From Odontesthes bonariensis (taxonomy: Eukaryota; Chordata; Actinopteri; Atheriniformes; Atherinopsidae), in contig NC_134519.1 in assembly GCF_027942865.1 (NCBI RefSeq), forward strand, positions 22,850,248-22,914,247: a stretch of DNA of 64,000 nt, read 5' to 3'. The notes below the pieces were generated by a model. It did no database searches and was not told where the DNA came from. It saw nothing but the letters and a program-made list of their open reading frames with translations. The translations under genes and the position numbers were made by a program. Positions within the stretch are counted from its first letter, which is position 1. Every line of letters begins with the position of its first letter. Shown here in pieces: positions 1 to 26,500 of this stretch.

Positions 1-3425
<3,425 letters not shown>

Positions 3426-5226
3426 TCACCTCAGACATTGCAGCGATCTTCCATCAAATGTGACAACCTGACACAAGCGCAGGTCCACACCTCAGCAGTT
3501 GTACTGGGGACTAATCTGTCAGACTTCATACTAATCCCTCCACATGGTGAGCTACTGTTGGCCGAACAGGAGGACAAATAGCTGGACGGCAATGTGGGTC
3601 TCTACGTGGGGCGAAACCTGTCACTTTGTGTTGTAACGACGCCAGCCTCTGAAACGGACACGACTGAAACCAAATCCATGAGGGAGGGAACAGTCTCTCA
3701 GATTATTCACAGTATCTATCTATCTCACTGCTTTGGATTGACGGCATAAGGCGTGACACTGAATTCTACTTAAACTGTATGGTTCTCCTTCCTGTACTCC
3801 TCTAGCATTAGTGCGAAGGAGAGTCGCAACTGTATGAATGTACAGTTTCTCAGATTTGCCAAGACAAGATCTTCATCAGCATTTAGTGCAGACTAGAGTT
3901 TCATTCAGCTCCACATTAATTACAACTTTCATAGAGTAAAAGACCTCATAAGGTTTATAAAATCTTGGCAAATTTGAACCAAGCTTCATATTAATCTTAA
4001 GAGTATGATTACGTTGAGCTATTTTCCAGTTTCTACTTAACAGTACAATCTGTGATATCTCGTGTCCTTGCTTGGTAGTTGCCTATACCCAAGATACCTT
4101 GCACTTCTTTGCCTTGCATATGTTTATTTGGTTGCTCTATGGATGCACACTAAACTCTTCAAATATGATTCTTTTTAGCTTTGTTTTAAAAAAAAAAAAA
4201 AAAAAAAAAAAACAGTGTGTGGAAGAGATTTCCTCCTTGGTGCAAAGTTAAAGGGTTGTATATTAAAGTGGCATTTATTAACATATATGTAATGACTTAA
4301 GTATTGATTAAAAAGTGAAGAAAAAGTGTTGTGGTGATTGTTTTTTTTTTTTTTTTTTGGTTTGTTTGTTTGTTTGTTTTTCAGCTAAAATTCACAACTG
4401 CTTAAGTGCCGTTTCTGTCTGTGTAAAGCGTAGCTGTAGTTGAATCCAATGCAGCAGTCGAAATGTGGGAAACAAAGTTATTATGTCGAAAGGCAACAGA
4501 ATTCACCTGCTAGCACCCTAAAGCAAAATTATTTTACAGGTGACGCAGTTTTCCTCGTTATTGAATAAAACAAAAATTCTGCTAGTTTTTTCTTTGTGGT
4601 CTCTGCTATTCTATGTACTTTGGTTTAAATATTAAGATATTAGATACAAATAGTATTTATATCTGTGCCCGAACTGAGTGAGAACACCCTGTCAGGCTAC
4701 CACTGAGTCTGTGGGCTGTAACATCAGCGTCTTAGCTTCAATGCTACACATATGGTTTAAGGTTAAAATGAACTACAGTTTTTATGAAGTGCTTTTTAAC
4801 AAGTTAACAAGCAAATGCATTGTAGTTATATAAGGTCTAAGGGATTGTGTTTATTTTCATGAAGTAACTTCCTGAAATGCCTGCTGCTAACTCAGACGGG
4901 ATATATTGGTTTGACTGGTGAGCTTAGGCACTAATGCTTTAGTTTTGACAAACTAGTTGGAGCCAGACTATATTTTCTCTCATGGAGAAAAATGGGAATA
5001 ATAATTTCCCAGTCAGAGTTTATGTTGGCTGCCTGTGAACATTCACCGCACAGCTTTGTCAGCGGTGCACACCTTATCTAACCCGTGGCCGTAGACAGAG
5101 TCAATGTGTTTAAAAAAAAAAAAACATATTTAAGAAGGAAGATTTTCAACAGGAGTTGATTTCTTTCTTTATTTCTTACATCCACTGAACAAAAGGCCAA
5201 TCCAGTAAGCTTTACTTCTGTAACAC
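3426..5226. other. 3' UTR of btbd2 and intergenic space to eef2
   Basis: No coding potential is seen. The btbd2 3' UTR must start at 3426. Poly(A)-signal candidates on the + strand are ATTAAA at 4262-4267 and AATAAA at 4564-4569; the second is followed by a T/G-rich stretch (4585-4600). Low-complexity tracts include an A-run near 4190-4212, and a T-run with (GTTT)n at 4340-4381. The two genes are tail to tail, so part of this stretch belongs to one or other 3' UTR. Confidence 0.5.
4564..4569 (+). terminator. candidate poly(A) signal of btbd2
   Basis: AATAAA lies 1.1 kb after the btbd2 stop and is followed by a T/G-rich stretch. An ATTAAA at 4262 is an alternative proximal site. This is inferred from sequence only. 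Confidence 0.35.
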
Positions 5227-5232
5227 TTTATT
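5227..5232 (-). terminator. candidate poly(A) signal of eef2
   Basis: The minus strand reads AATAAA here, about 390 bases after the eef2 stop codon. It is the nearest canonical signal downstream of the coding end. Confidence 0.5.
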
Positions 5233-5619
5233 GTGAATTCCATAGTTACATCTGGCCATCATCCATTTTAATAAGCATTATTGCAGCAGTATCACAGTGC
5301 AGTGTACAGGCCCATCCTGGTAGATAAGGGGAAGGACAAGGGAAAGATGTGAAGGAATAGAAGAAATAAGGAATAACTGCTTGGATCCAATTGCTTCCCA
5401 AAACCCTCACCCTAGGCACTTGGTGTACGGTAGCTGTGAAATGAAAAAAAAAAAAGCATTACTGCTTCCTATTCCTTACAACTAAAGCTTTGTTTCTGCT
5501 CTGGACTCAAAAGTCAAAACAATGTGTGCCATGTATCTTGAAGCCTGTGCAAAGGTTTTAAAGTGCCCATGGGGTGGGGTTTGGTATTGATTTGGTATTT
5601 TGTAATCCGGGATCGATGT

Positions 5620-14718
<9,099 letters not shown>

Positions 14719-14860
14719 GTTGTCTGTAGGTCGTGGGTCTTTCTCTGTGACGGCTTATGGCTGTACACACTGCCTATGAGAACAGGCAGTCCCGATGGTG
14801 ACAGGAGAGACGTTGTTGCTGCTGCCGCGGCTGCCGTGGAAAGGCAGAACTCTGGTAGTT
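14719..14860 (-). promoter_or_regulatory. 5' UTR and core promoter region of eef2
   Basis: The region upstream of the eef2 ATG is the most GC-rich part of this stretch, with GCAGCCGCGGCAGC on the minus strand. EEF2 mRNAs are known 5'-TOP messages that begin at a C followed by pyrimidines. Two minus-strand pyrimidine runs could be the start: CTGCCTTTCC (14848-14839) and TCTCTCC (14810-14804). The exact start site is not resolved. Confidence 0.4.
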
Positions 14861-15439
14861 TACCAACAGAGGGCGCTGCCGCTCGTATCAGGTTTCCGTG
14901 GGTGTGTGCCAGCTTCTACTGTGCCCCAGGGCTGAGGCTCTGAGTTACAGAGACCAAAAGAACTCAAGGGAGAACAAAAAATCACTTAAACATCATATAT
15001 GATTAATTAACCCCCACCATCTCACCGTAGAGTCAAACTAGAGTCCAAGATAGCGGCTTCTGGTATTCTACAATGCTAGAATCTTTTTTTGCTGGACTAG
15101 TATGGCTGGTTTTATTCTTACTGGTTCAACCTGTTACCACATATGCAGGATGTAAAACCGAATCAGGAAGATGTTATTTGATCAAAATGGCCTTTTATCA
15201 ATTACAAGAACAGATGAGGAAAAATCTGAGGAAATGTTAGATGTAATGGTCATTTGTTTTACTGTTCACCTTGAATTTATGCATTTCTAATGCATCAAAT
15301 TTGCTAAATGAAAATGAACAGTTAATTTGACCTTTTTTCCTATATTCATTAAAAAAAAAAAATCCTCCTAAAAAAAAAACGTAAAGCCCCTACTTTAGCT
15401 CAACAACAGCTCCAACACTATACCGGAGTGTTATACCGG

Positions 15440-15540
15440 AGGTAGTACCTTTCAGGCAGGGAGGGAGGTCAGGATTCAAATTCCAGTCACCCACATGAAG
15501 GGCAGCAATCTTACCATTACACTTTCCAGTCTACTACATG
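15440..15540 (-). repeat. degenerate tRNA-derived SINE remnant
   Basis: On the minus strand, TGGTAAGATTGCTGCC (15515-15500) resembles a tRNA A box. GGAATTTGAATCC (15484-15472) resembles the B box GGTTCGAATCC. Their spacing is right for a tRNA head. Fish genomes carry many such SINEs. Confidence 0.45.
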
Positions 15541-17159
15541 CATAGATATAGTGGATATAAGTAAACAAAGTAGGTATTTTAACACTGAATTTGTAAAGCA
15601 TGGATCAGAACTTGAAAAACCTTTAGCATAAAGTGTTGCATGCTATATAGTATACAGAAGTAACAGTTCTGAAACAATTTTTCTTTTGCAATATGTTTCT
15701 CTTTTACTTTTCGATACTTGCCATGAGCAAAAGATAATGAGACTCTGTTCTGAGAAATTTCATATTCATGTTTGGATGCAGAAAAAAACTAACTTTATTC
15801 AGCAGTTTACCTTTAGGTATTTTTCTTCAGTCAGATTTATCTCAGCTTGTTTCGTCCAGTTAAGTCATACTTAAAGGACTGACACAGCAAAAAAACAGTG
15901 CATTGAAGGGACAATTTATACAGCCAGAAGAAGGTATTAACATTTTCTTTTTTTTTAAAATCCATTTATTTTGTAGATAAGGATAACCTATAGCACACAC
16001 TTTCATCTGTTAAGATTAGAAAATCCACTTTGAAGATGCCCAGAGTTGCATATTAGCCCAAAGGGCTGTTGGGTATACAGACATATAACTCAGTCTCTTT
16101 GGCTGGTCGGTATAAATCTTCAATGACCTTAAGTGAGTCTTGTTTTTTTTTTTGAGAGGTGAAAAAGGATAGACAAACTACTTTACATCTAGTATATATG
16201 CATCCTTTAAATGTTTCATAACAAAAAACTACACGGTCGTGAAAAGAAGTGGAATCATAGAAAACAAACATAATTCGATGACTTTAGATGAAATAACTGA
16301 AGGATGATTCGATGTGCAGGGTGTTATTCTGCGTTGAAAATATTGGCCCTTCATAACAACCAAAACACTGGAGAACAGCATCACTAAACAGTCATATGTC
16401 ACTCTGTTCCCTCAGTTATTGACTTGGGTTTTATTCACCAAATATTCAGTATTTAACGGCAGTCTTTCAGGAGCCTTATCATAGACAAAAAACATGTCTA
16501 GTTTTTTATTTGAGCGGAAGCCCCGCAAGCATGAGGGAGGGAGTGTGGAGTGAGTCATCAGTGTGAATTGTAGACAAAGAGACAAATATTTTGAACATTA
16601 AACGTGGCCTTTTATGTTTGGGCATATGAGCTCACATTTGAAATTACATTTCAATTGGATGGACATGCCTCACCACCATTGTCTTTTTTTCCCAAGCATT
16701 TGCCTTTCCTCAATTTCAACGTAGTCTTGCAAATTGAAAATATACAGCAGCTGGGGAAAATGCAGCAGTGAATAATGAATATTATAACTGACACATTTTG
16801 GTCGACAAACAATTGTTTCAATGCTTTCAGCTGGCTATATGACTGATTTTTTTTATTATTTTTGTTGCCTCCTTCATATTATCATATTTTTATGCTTTAA
16901 TTCTTTTCAAATATTAAAGGAAAGCAGACGTACACGCAGTTGATAAACAGAATAATGTAACTTTGGTAAACCATTACCATTGCTGGGTTCCATGTTGGGT
17001 TTACTGGGGAGCGTTAGCAGCCTTTGTTCCTTTTGTTTAATTTTGCCCTGTGAGGCTGCCTCAGGATGTAGAAGCAGACCTCCACCAGCTGAGGGCAGAG
17101 CAGCACAAAACATCTCAGGGAGGTTCTGTTCATGCATTCACTCATTCATTTTTTCAAAT

Positions 17160-17540
17160 CTGCTTGATCTCAGTCAGAGTCCGGGAAAGGTGAGATGTAG
17201 GGTACACCCAGGACAGGTCACGAGTCCACCGCAGGGCTCAGGGAAGTTTCCAGAATCTCAGGTGGGGCGCTGAAATTACAGCTGGAAGAAGAAAGGAAGT
17301 GCTTTTTTTTAGTGAAAGAAACCCCTTTAGTGAAAGAAACACCTCTCTATGTTTGGCTCTTTATTTGTCTCAATGTATTTAAAATGAAGATACAACGACT
17401 AAATGAGCAAAACTAACACATCATAGCTTGGTAATTTCAGATTGAATAGAACAAAGTTATTCATAATAACTGATTTATAAGTACCGCAGCCCTGAATTCG
17501 ATTATATGGCTGTAGAAAATGGATTGATGGATGATTTTTA
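17160..17540. repeat. two fragments of a dispersed fish repeat
   Basis: GGGTACACCCAGGACAGGTC (17200-17219) is the reverse of the common block reading roughly GACCTGTCCAGGGTGTACCC. CCGCAGCCCTGAATTCGATT (17484-17503) and the GGATTGATGGATGA run that follows match its downstream part in the other orientation. A third fragment is at 35490-35560. Confidence 0.45.
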
Positions 17541-20131
17541 AGGCACTGATATAGTTTAACCATTAAAAACATTTCCCCAACTCTTTGAATGGTCAGTGAG
17601 AAATGGGACTGTTCAGCTAGGATAGGCAAACTACATTAGAATTCTAAAATGAAAAATAAAGGACTGTGAAACGTCTACTAATATCTACAACCTTTATTGC
17701 AAAAGGACAGATAAGAAATACAAGAGAAGTTAAATATTAGATTTTTAATGTTAACATTAATATTGGATCATATTAGAGATTCTGATGAGGACCAGTAACC
17801 AGTGTGGTTGTGTGAACCAGCCCAGCTGCTGTTCTTGTTTCACTCTGCTCTGCTTTATTAAGTGATGCCTTTTAGACTGTGGGTTCCTCTGTTCGCTCCC
17901 ATTTTTTTCAGGCTTCCTGCTGCCACGTTTCAGCCATCCTGCTGGCTCGCACCTCCACCTGGCCAAATACTGACCTGTGCTTCTTAGATCCTCTCTTTAA
18001 GAATCTGCTAACTCTTCTTTTGGAGCATTCGACCATAGAAAGCAAAAGTTCATAGATCAAGAGCCACCAAAAAAATCCTTGGTGGGATGCCATGCTGGCA
18101 CATCTAGAGACCATACTCACCTGTTGTGGCCAGACTTGGTCCATCTCATGCAGCCAAGCCTCCACCTTCTTGTTGGTCACTAATCAAGTAGGTCACCCTG
18201 TGTCTCCCATGTTGCTGTTAAACATCCACATTCTTCACTGGTTTTTGTGGGATGGGGGATGGCTGAGTACTGCAAAGTGTGAGGCATTACATGACAGTTA
18301 CCTTACCTTTTGACAACATCCGGGGTCTGGACTTTGCCAGACTTTTGCCAAAAAGGTAGCTACCTTCCTGGCCCTCTCGTGATCCTCCAGTATCACTCAG
18401 TTCCCCATCAGGTTACAAGGTTCTTGCAAAGGATGCTTTGCAATATAAAGACTTATACTGAATGTGTCCTTCTCAGTCATGTCCTATAATTTATAAGATG
18501 TGTAAGGTCATGGGTAAAAATGTTATTTCAAAGTTAGACGGAGGTTCGGGCTTCATTCATCATTCAGTTGTACCCCTTTGCCTTTGTGCTGTAATTTGAA
18601 GCCTCAGGCTCTCTTCCTAACCTCCATCCTTCCATCTCTCTCACTGAATCTTAAAGTGTTTCGCTTAGAACAGACACAAGGACGTCCCCATAGAGTGAGA
18701 TCCCTGCCTTAGCGTTCTTACAATTCAAAATGCGAAAGGACTCCATATTTCATAGCATCGATAAAAGATCGACTGACTGACCCGAGACTTTCTATCCTGG
18801 CTGCGCCTGTCTGTTTGAGCTGTTCTCTGCGCTGCTTTAGCCACCATTATGAAACTATTTCAGTAGAACTTCCCTCCTTTCTTATTAAGACTGGATAAAA
18901 CTGTCTCAGATATGAGTGCGGACATTCTTCTTACTTGCTGTCAGGTTTTGTCATTTGAAAAAAAAAACCTTACCAGAGAGGATGGAGTCTGCCATTAGAA
19001 GTGTGCATTCTCTTTGGCTAAGTTTCCACTTAAAGAGATGCTGCATACTACATCATTTCAGCACGCAAAACCTTTAAATTCACGCAGGAAGGTCTTCATC
19101 TCATGTTTTTGATGTAGAAGAACGGTGGGCTGTTTACTGACACCTGCATGTGTGTTTGATCCCACTATCACATTTGCTATATGTGGGATTTAATAGGTTA
19201 ACAAGTGCACAAAAATCCTTCAACCTACTTTTGTCCAGAAAAGATTTGCTTTCCCTCTCACTTGTGTGACACACTGGGAATTTTCCATTGATTTGGAATT
19301 GTTTTACACTCATACAAGTAGCGAGAAGCATCCAACATACACTTCATGGCTGGTGAAGTGAGCATGCTCATATCCTGTCAGTGTCTTGCCTGTGAATTTG
19401 AACTGACATAAGTTCTATCAGGGATCACAACAGTTTCTGTAACCTTTCTTCACCACTTTTCTCTTTCCTGAGAATAACTCAGCCAAGTATTGCTATTCAA
19501 CACAAGTCCCCACCCTCCCGCCCATACTTCCTTACTGAGCAACGAGACAGTGTGAAACTTTGGATTATGAGATCCTATCTGTGTTTGGAGTTACAGTATC
19601 ACTAAGATTTCAAAGTACATTTCATGATAATTGGTGAATCAGTTTGAAATGATGAACCCGATGCTCTTCTATCAAACTGAAACGGGTGCAACTTTTCTTG
19701 ACACCCTTTTGATATGCATCTAATGGACATGCTAATATACAATTACATTATGTTGTTGTAAGCAGTAACACAGCAATTATTTTTACTGAACTGCAAACTA
19801 TTCTTGGTATCCAAAGATATTCTCAAAATGCTCTGTTTAGATCATATCTGCATGTACTTTGAACCTCTCTAATCTCCAGTTAGAACAATAATAAAGATAG
19901 TAGAGCTCTGCTGCCTTGCAATTAGGCATATTACAGTGCTGATAATAGGCTCTCTGTCTGAGACTAAAGGACTCCTATTGGATTCACACTTTGGCCTCAC
20001 TGCAAGTATTATTTCTTTTATGAAATTATTATAAATAAATCAGATCTGGCCCAGTTTAAATCTGTGAAACCATAACTCACTGGCTCCACGAGAATGAATC
20101 TGAATATCTTTAGACCTTTTTCTGACTTCAA

Positions 20132-20173
20132 ATATATATATATTTATTTATATATACATACTGTATATATATG
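20132..20173. repeat. AT-rich simple repeat
   Basis: An alternating TA/TTA tract (ATATATATATTTATTTATAT and following bases). It is low complexity. Confidence 0.8.
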
Positions 20174-21744
20174 TTTGAATTAATAACCACTGAATTGTTG
20201 GGTTTTCTTTTTATATTCTTTAAAGATTCTGAAAAACTTATCAGATTTAAAAAATAATGTATCTTTTACACCAAATCTTCGAACCCAGCAAACCTACATC
20301 AGAGAATTAGATTTTTCACATTGTGCACATTTCACATTGTGTTTGACTCACGATCGGAAAAGATGAGGAACTGAACTCATCTTTTATGTATTTTACCTTT
20401 TGCATATTTAATGCAGAAAATCCCTTTATGGTCTCAGCAAAGCACCATGTAATGAAGCAGGCCTGGACCTTTGAGGTGTGACAGTTTTATTTGTGTTCTT
20501 CTTCCATGCCAAATTGGAAACTTTTGAAAGACTCAGTAAAAGTCACACAGCGCCTTGACGAAAAGTGAATTGCAAAGTTTTTGAAATTTTAAGAAAAGAA
20601 AGTACATCTGATTTCTGTCAACTGTGTGGCGTCTGATGAAAGTAAAATGTGCAAAAAAGGTGTAACAGCGGTTTATAGTTGAGGCAGTGATGGGAGGATT
20701 TTGTCGAAGATGTTATTTTCTTGAAATCAGCAGAAGGAACGAGGGGTTCAATAGCTCTTCCACTTGGAGAATCGCTTCTTGCTGTGATAACAGCCAGATA
20801 TATCTTTGCAAGTGTGCATGTTCCTCTTTTGTTGAAAACACATTATGTAATAACACTTGCTTTATGGTGTGCACGCTTAGAAATAGCATGACACAGAGGC
20901 TCCTGATTATGGCAATAAAGATAAGACATATAGAGGCGCAGAAAAGTCCCTCCTGAGGAAAGCACGGTCATTGTTCCGTTTTCAGGACACATGGAAACTG
21001 AACGACAACAAGTGTGTCCCTGCTAGACAGCAACAATGTTTTGTGTTTTTTTTTTTTCCAAAAAGCCCACTGTCTCTGCACTTCTTGTTCATGACCGTAG
21101 GTCCCCCATTAAAACTCCAGTCATGATTCAGGAACAAGGTAATGATAATTTCAACTGCGGAACTGTGAAAGAACCTCTCCAGACTGCAGTCCTGCTTGGA
21201 TGTTTTCAGCTGATTTTTGCTACACATTTACAGCAGTACACAAATGCGTCAGATCTAAACCAGCCACAATCACAAAGTGTCTCCCACAAAGGAGTTGTTT
21301 CGATTCCGGAGTGATTACCCACTACAAGTCGATATTGAACCTTCCCATTGCAAGTGAAAGAATAAGAAACTTCAAACCTCAGATCTTTAATTGTGGTATG
21401 TTTCTATCAGGATTTTTGCAACGCATTGCACCACAGGGCTACTTTACTTTTAAGATTTTGTTCAAAACAAGTATTCTCATGATTTTGTGTTTGTTTGCAA
21501 TAATGTATTCGAGTTGTCCGCGGTGATGTGTGGGCTTCACCAAGGCTCAGTCCTTAGTCTTCCATTTAAATGCTTCTACCACCCCCGGCAAAAACAATGG
21601 AATAACCACATTTGGAGGGTGTTTGTTCAGCTTTTCTGTTTTGAGTAAAATGAATGTGTTTGATATAAACTTTCTGGATATGTAAAACACATTTAAATTG
21701 CCATTGCCATTTGCCATTTTTCTAATTTTAATACTTTTTTGTAG

Positions 21745-22400
21745 TTCCACTGGCTTTTATGACGGTTTGAACTCACTAATGAGGGCTTTACTAATAAAAA
21801 AATCACAACAATACTCTTTATTAAACAGGTTCCAACTTTCTTGTATAACAGATGAGAGACCAGATTGGCAGGATAGAGCCTTGTCATGGACAATTTTTTT
21901 AATTTACACCATAAATTTTCAGTTGGATTGAGATCCAGACTGTTTGCAGGCTATGTCATTGAATTTATATGTCTTTCCTGAGAAAAAAAATCGGAGAGCT
22001 CTTTGCTCAGTGGCAATACGCATTATTGTGCTGAAAAATGATCCCAATGTCACCAAACATTTTTTCCCACTGAATGAGTGAGAAAAGCGGAGAAATATTT
22101 CAAACGGCACCTGTGCATTTACTGCAGACATTAATGACAGTCACCTGTCCTGGTACTTTACCTGACATCAAAAGCACATCATCTGTTGTTGTGGAAATTT
22201 GTTCACCTCAGGCAGTCATATTTTTTTGTTTACTGGCTCTGCACCAAACCGAAGTGCAGGCACCATATTCTTTCGCAACGCAGATTGGTGGTTTATCACA
22301 ATATTGCTTTAATCCAAACATCTACAGTCCGTGCTTGCTTCTCTTTGACCCACTATAACCTTGTATTTGTTTGTTTAGTGGTTAGTAATGATTTACTTTT
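21745..22400 (-). mobile_element. degenerate Tc1/mariner transposon, copy A
   Basis: The minus strand retains a damaged form of the Tc1 DDE motif region: CTGGATCTCAATCCAACTGA (21929-21910) encodes LDLNPTE where SPDLNPIEN is expected, with a stop nearby. Upstream on the same strand is the block that normally reads VMVWG. The copy aligns block by block with 42105-42600, for example GGTACTTTACCTGACATCAA and the Tc1-like CTTCAGGCAG/CCTCAGGCAG sites. It has many stops and is not functional. Confidence 0.6.
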
Positions 22401-23505
22401 GGCTTTCTGGATGGAAGTCCCATTTACTTCAGCCGGTTTCTTTCGGTTCAGTCACAAACACTGACTCTTGTTTCTAAAATATCTTCTTAATTTCTTTTGT
22501 TGTGCCTTTTCTATTTCAAGGCATAGACTTGATTTAAGTTTTCTGTCTTAATGCTTTGAACATTTTTTTTACTAAATAAAAAAGCGAAGTGAACATGCAT
22601 GGTGATATCATGATTTTTGCCTGGGGTTGTCTTAAGTCACACGAACTGTGAAGAAGTGACAAAGGGCTTCGCAATAAATAAATGTGGACAGACACATTTA
22701 TTTCAGGATTAGCCCTTTTATGCTCCATATTCTTTTTCTGATTCTCAGCGATGAGTAGAGAATGGAGCAAATGAAAAGCGTCTCTCCACTTTCTCGCCCT
22801 TGAAAGTAATAACAATTAGTCAGTTGATTAAATCTGTCCAACATGAAATGAATGTGAAAGCACACAGCGAGTAATTACTGTCATCAAACTTACATCAAAG
22901 GTCACTTAGACTACCTCTGACTAACTTTGACTAATTAATCCATTCTTTAAGTCTTCCTTCTGTGCCAATTGGCTCTCTCGGCTGTCAGCTAAACACAGGA
23001 TTGGACAGTGATAAGCTGGGTTGGGGAAACGCTGTTGCATGATATGGCATTTCAACTTTGTCCCTTGAAACCTTCGGGCATTTCTCCTTCACACCACTGC
23101 CCCAGAGGAGCATATTGATATAACTGCGTTTCTTAACTGTGCTTTTAACTATAACTGTGTTTTTTTTCCTGTTGTTTCATTGAAATTTCATCAGCTGCTT
23201 CAATGTCAGAATAATGACGTTGACTACAGACAGGGTAAGATCACTGGATGTAACTATTGCTTTGTATGTAGTAATTGATTCAGTATGGGTGTGGTAAAAG
23301 AAAAGTGGCTCGTTTGAAAGTTGGTAAGAGTGGAAGTGACTGCATTGATTTGGGCATCAGGAAGTTATGTGAGAAACTGAGTGACTTAAATTTGCCCTCA
23401 ACCAATGGAAGATATTTTTCCTTTTGCTTAGATTTAAGCTTAAAACTGGAAAGGAAACTGAGGAGCTTCTTCACTTTTATCACTCTGTTTCAGGTGAATG
23501 AAGGG
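22401..23505 (+). promoter_or_regulatory. creb3l3 upstream region with a possible noncoding exon 1
   Basis: No coding exon is seen. A candidate untranslated first exon ends at 23234 with a good donor (CAGG|GTAAGA) and would splice to the acceptor at 23493. TGACGT at 23215-23220 is a CRE-type half site. Transcription start and exon 1 limits are inference. Confidence 0.3.
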
Positions 23506-26500
23506 ATGGACATCTTTGACCTTCTCATCAGGAACACAGAAGAATCAGCCAGTTGCCACAGCAACCAACCGTGGACGATGACAATTAAGGATGTATGTGG
23601 CCTGAACATTCAGCACTCTTTGCTTCAAAAAGGAGTCTCGAAGCGAGCAACATAATTACAACACCGTATTTAATTCTTGTCATTATGAAAATGTGAACAT
23701 TGGCAGTGAACTGGATTGTGAGCAGAGGTCATGCATGTTTGAGCATAATCTCATTTGTGTCGGATAACATTTACAGTTTCATTCTGTATTCTGCTGTTTG
23801 GCTGCGAGATGTGCCTGTCTGTGTTCGTGTGTGGGAACATGATTGACTGATTAAATCTGTTAATCCAGCTGTGGTGGTTCAATGTGATGATGTGTACATC
23901 TCTTCCTTCGCCTCAGAACACAACCTCTCAAAGAAGTGAGGCTGATGACTTCTTAAGTGCTCTGCTACATGAGTCCTCCTCTGTGCCGGCTTCCCCGCTG
24001 TGGTCACCCAGCACCACTGACAGTGGCATTAACGAGGACCCCCTGACAGATCCCACAGACAGCCCCCATCCAATGTCCTGCACTGCTTTCCCAGCCTTTG
24101 ACGTTCATACATTACTTCCGCCTCCATCCCCGGAGGACTGGCCACCGGCAAATGAAAAGTCATCGGATGTTTCCATTGATTTAGGTAAGACTAGGATGGG
24201 AGAGTGGGCAGCCTGAATTGGATTAAGGGGGTATACAAAAGGAGATAGGATGGGAAAAGCGGTGAAATTCAGAGCTACCAAGTGAGCCATTAAACAGTAC
24301 AGTAGATTGTGTCTACAGGGAGTTCAAATTTCAGGTTAAGAAAAGAAATAAACAGGGTGCTGGAAAGAATGACAACCTTGAGACTGTGAGATTTTTCATT
24401 TTGTCCTCTCTGATGTAGAATAATATGGGTTAATAACTGCGTCTCTGACAGGGATCTTTTTCAAAGAGTAAGCAATTATTTGAAATGTTTGTCATTCGTG
24501 ATGCAACGAAACTGTCTTTTTTTTAAAAATAATGTCTCCTTTTCATGCTGACTGTCTCCTTCAGTGACAAAAGTAATTTGAATAAACCAAATCTCAAACA
24601 ACACAAAGATGTCAAAGACAGGGGAAAGAGGGGTTTCACTTACAGAGAGGAAATAAAAGTAAATTGAAGGATACTTTCAAGGGTCTGAATAAAATCTGAA
24701 CTCTGTGTGAACAGCTTTTCCCTTTATGACAGCACCAATTGTGATATTTTCAGCTTCCAGGTAGGCTGTTCTAAAATCAAATCAATAATTAGTTGATCCT
24801 TGGTTCTGTCAGATCAATACCTGGAGGTGCTGTTAAGCTCTTAAAACATGGAGGGCTTGATATCTTTGGACCTTTTTACCGGATAATTGCACTAAATGAG
24901 AAATTTAATTGAAAATTGAAAATGAGATGCCATGTTACGGACAAGGTGACAGGCTGGCTAACACAAACATACAAACAAAATGAAATGATGGCAAACTGAG
25001 TTCTCATTCAGCGTTATCATTTTTTATTCAGCAGCAGGAGAACAAATAAGAGCCCTGACACTGATGAAGACAATTTACCAACACTCTGAGTTTCTGCTCC
25101 TGTTGTGAGATTAGAGCTGCTTTTGAGCTGTGACAAATTCAGACTTTGTCTATAACTTCATGTGTCATCTCTCTGATACTTTCCTCTTCATCAGCCCCCC
25201 AGGTCTTTTGTTATCTCTTCTGTCTGTTGAACGACTCATCTACTCTGCACCATCTCCAATCTATAGTCCTGCCCATAAAAAGGATGCAATCATACCACAA
25301 ACAGAATCTAATGAATCTTTTATTGTACAATTAGATCATAAAGTTTATCCTATATCTGAACATATGCTGCTACAGCATAAGAGGACAACTCCTCCTCCAC
25401 ATCCTCCAGCTTCACCTGCATCACGTCACCTTCGTCTTTTTTTTTCATCTTAGAAAAAGCTTTTATACAGCCTGGGTACCACTTATCCAGCCCAGAAATC
25501 CTGCATGTACTCTTTCTTGCTCTTGAGGCTTGTACACACACAATATGTATCTGCTAGAGTGTATGAACTAGATGTGCTGCTTAACTGACACACAAAGCTA
25601 CCAAAACAGAGCCTGCTTGCATTTTTGACCAACAATGTTGTTATATCCTGGGATTTCAATGCACAATTGTAATGAAGGATACATTTTTTATCTCTATCTT
25701 TTTATCTTTATCTATTTCTGTTTTACCTATAGAATGCCTAATATCTTTGCACAAATGGGTGCTTTTTGTTCTAACTGCAAGTAGAGTCAGTTCTTTAAGT
25801 CATGATGCTCTGGTTTATTTTTCTTTCTTTTTCTTTTTCTGGTTTATCATGCAGGCTGGGAGTCTGTCGGCCTCCAGGAGGGCTTTGGAATTACATACTA
25901 CCTCACCACAAACCAAAATCCCCTGCTATCACCCAGCCACACTCCCACAGTGAAGGACCTGCTGCTATCAAACCTGGGACAGACAGTAAGAGTTGAACAT
26001 TTTTCTGCAAAATGTAAATTTTCTCAAGCTTTCTGACCAGCATGTTAGAAAAAGGTTGTGTATAAATGCAGTTTGAACATTATGGTCCAATTGTTTTTTC
26101 TGAGCGAAAAAAAAAGAGCACATTTTTTATAGGGTCCTGTATTCCACTCTAGTGCCTTGTTCAAGTAAGCTGCAAGGAGAGCCCATTTAACTGGAGTATT
26201 GTTTCACAGGCGCAACAAGCCTCCCAGCATTCCCTGCAGGAGCTTGTACTTAATGAGGATGAGAAGAAGCTTCTGGCTAAAGAAGGGGTAAATTTACCCA
26301 GCAAACTGCCCCTGTCCAAGGTACATGAGCCACATATATATGCACAGTAGTCTTTGTACACATGCTCCCCACACATCCACTCCCACTGAGTCTGTATCCT
26401 CAGTTAAACGACTTCTAACACTTTGCCACCACCACCCAGCCCCCTTTTGTCTCACTCATCCTTTTCTTCTTTGTTCTTTCTTATACCCGCTCTCGTTCCT

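Larger units (their letters stand above)
14861..21744. other. gene-poor intergenic region, eef2 upstream side
   Basis: No exon with splice sites and homology is recognised. It holds a tRNA-like SINE remnant (about 15440-15540), fragments of a common fish repeat (17160-17540), an AT microsatellite (20132-20173) and unclassified AT-rich sequence. Open frames here are short and show no family resemblance. Regulatory elements of eef2 or creb3l3 could be present but cannot be seen. Confidence 0.5.
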
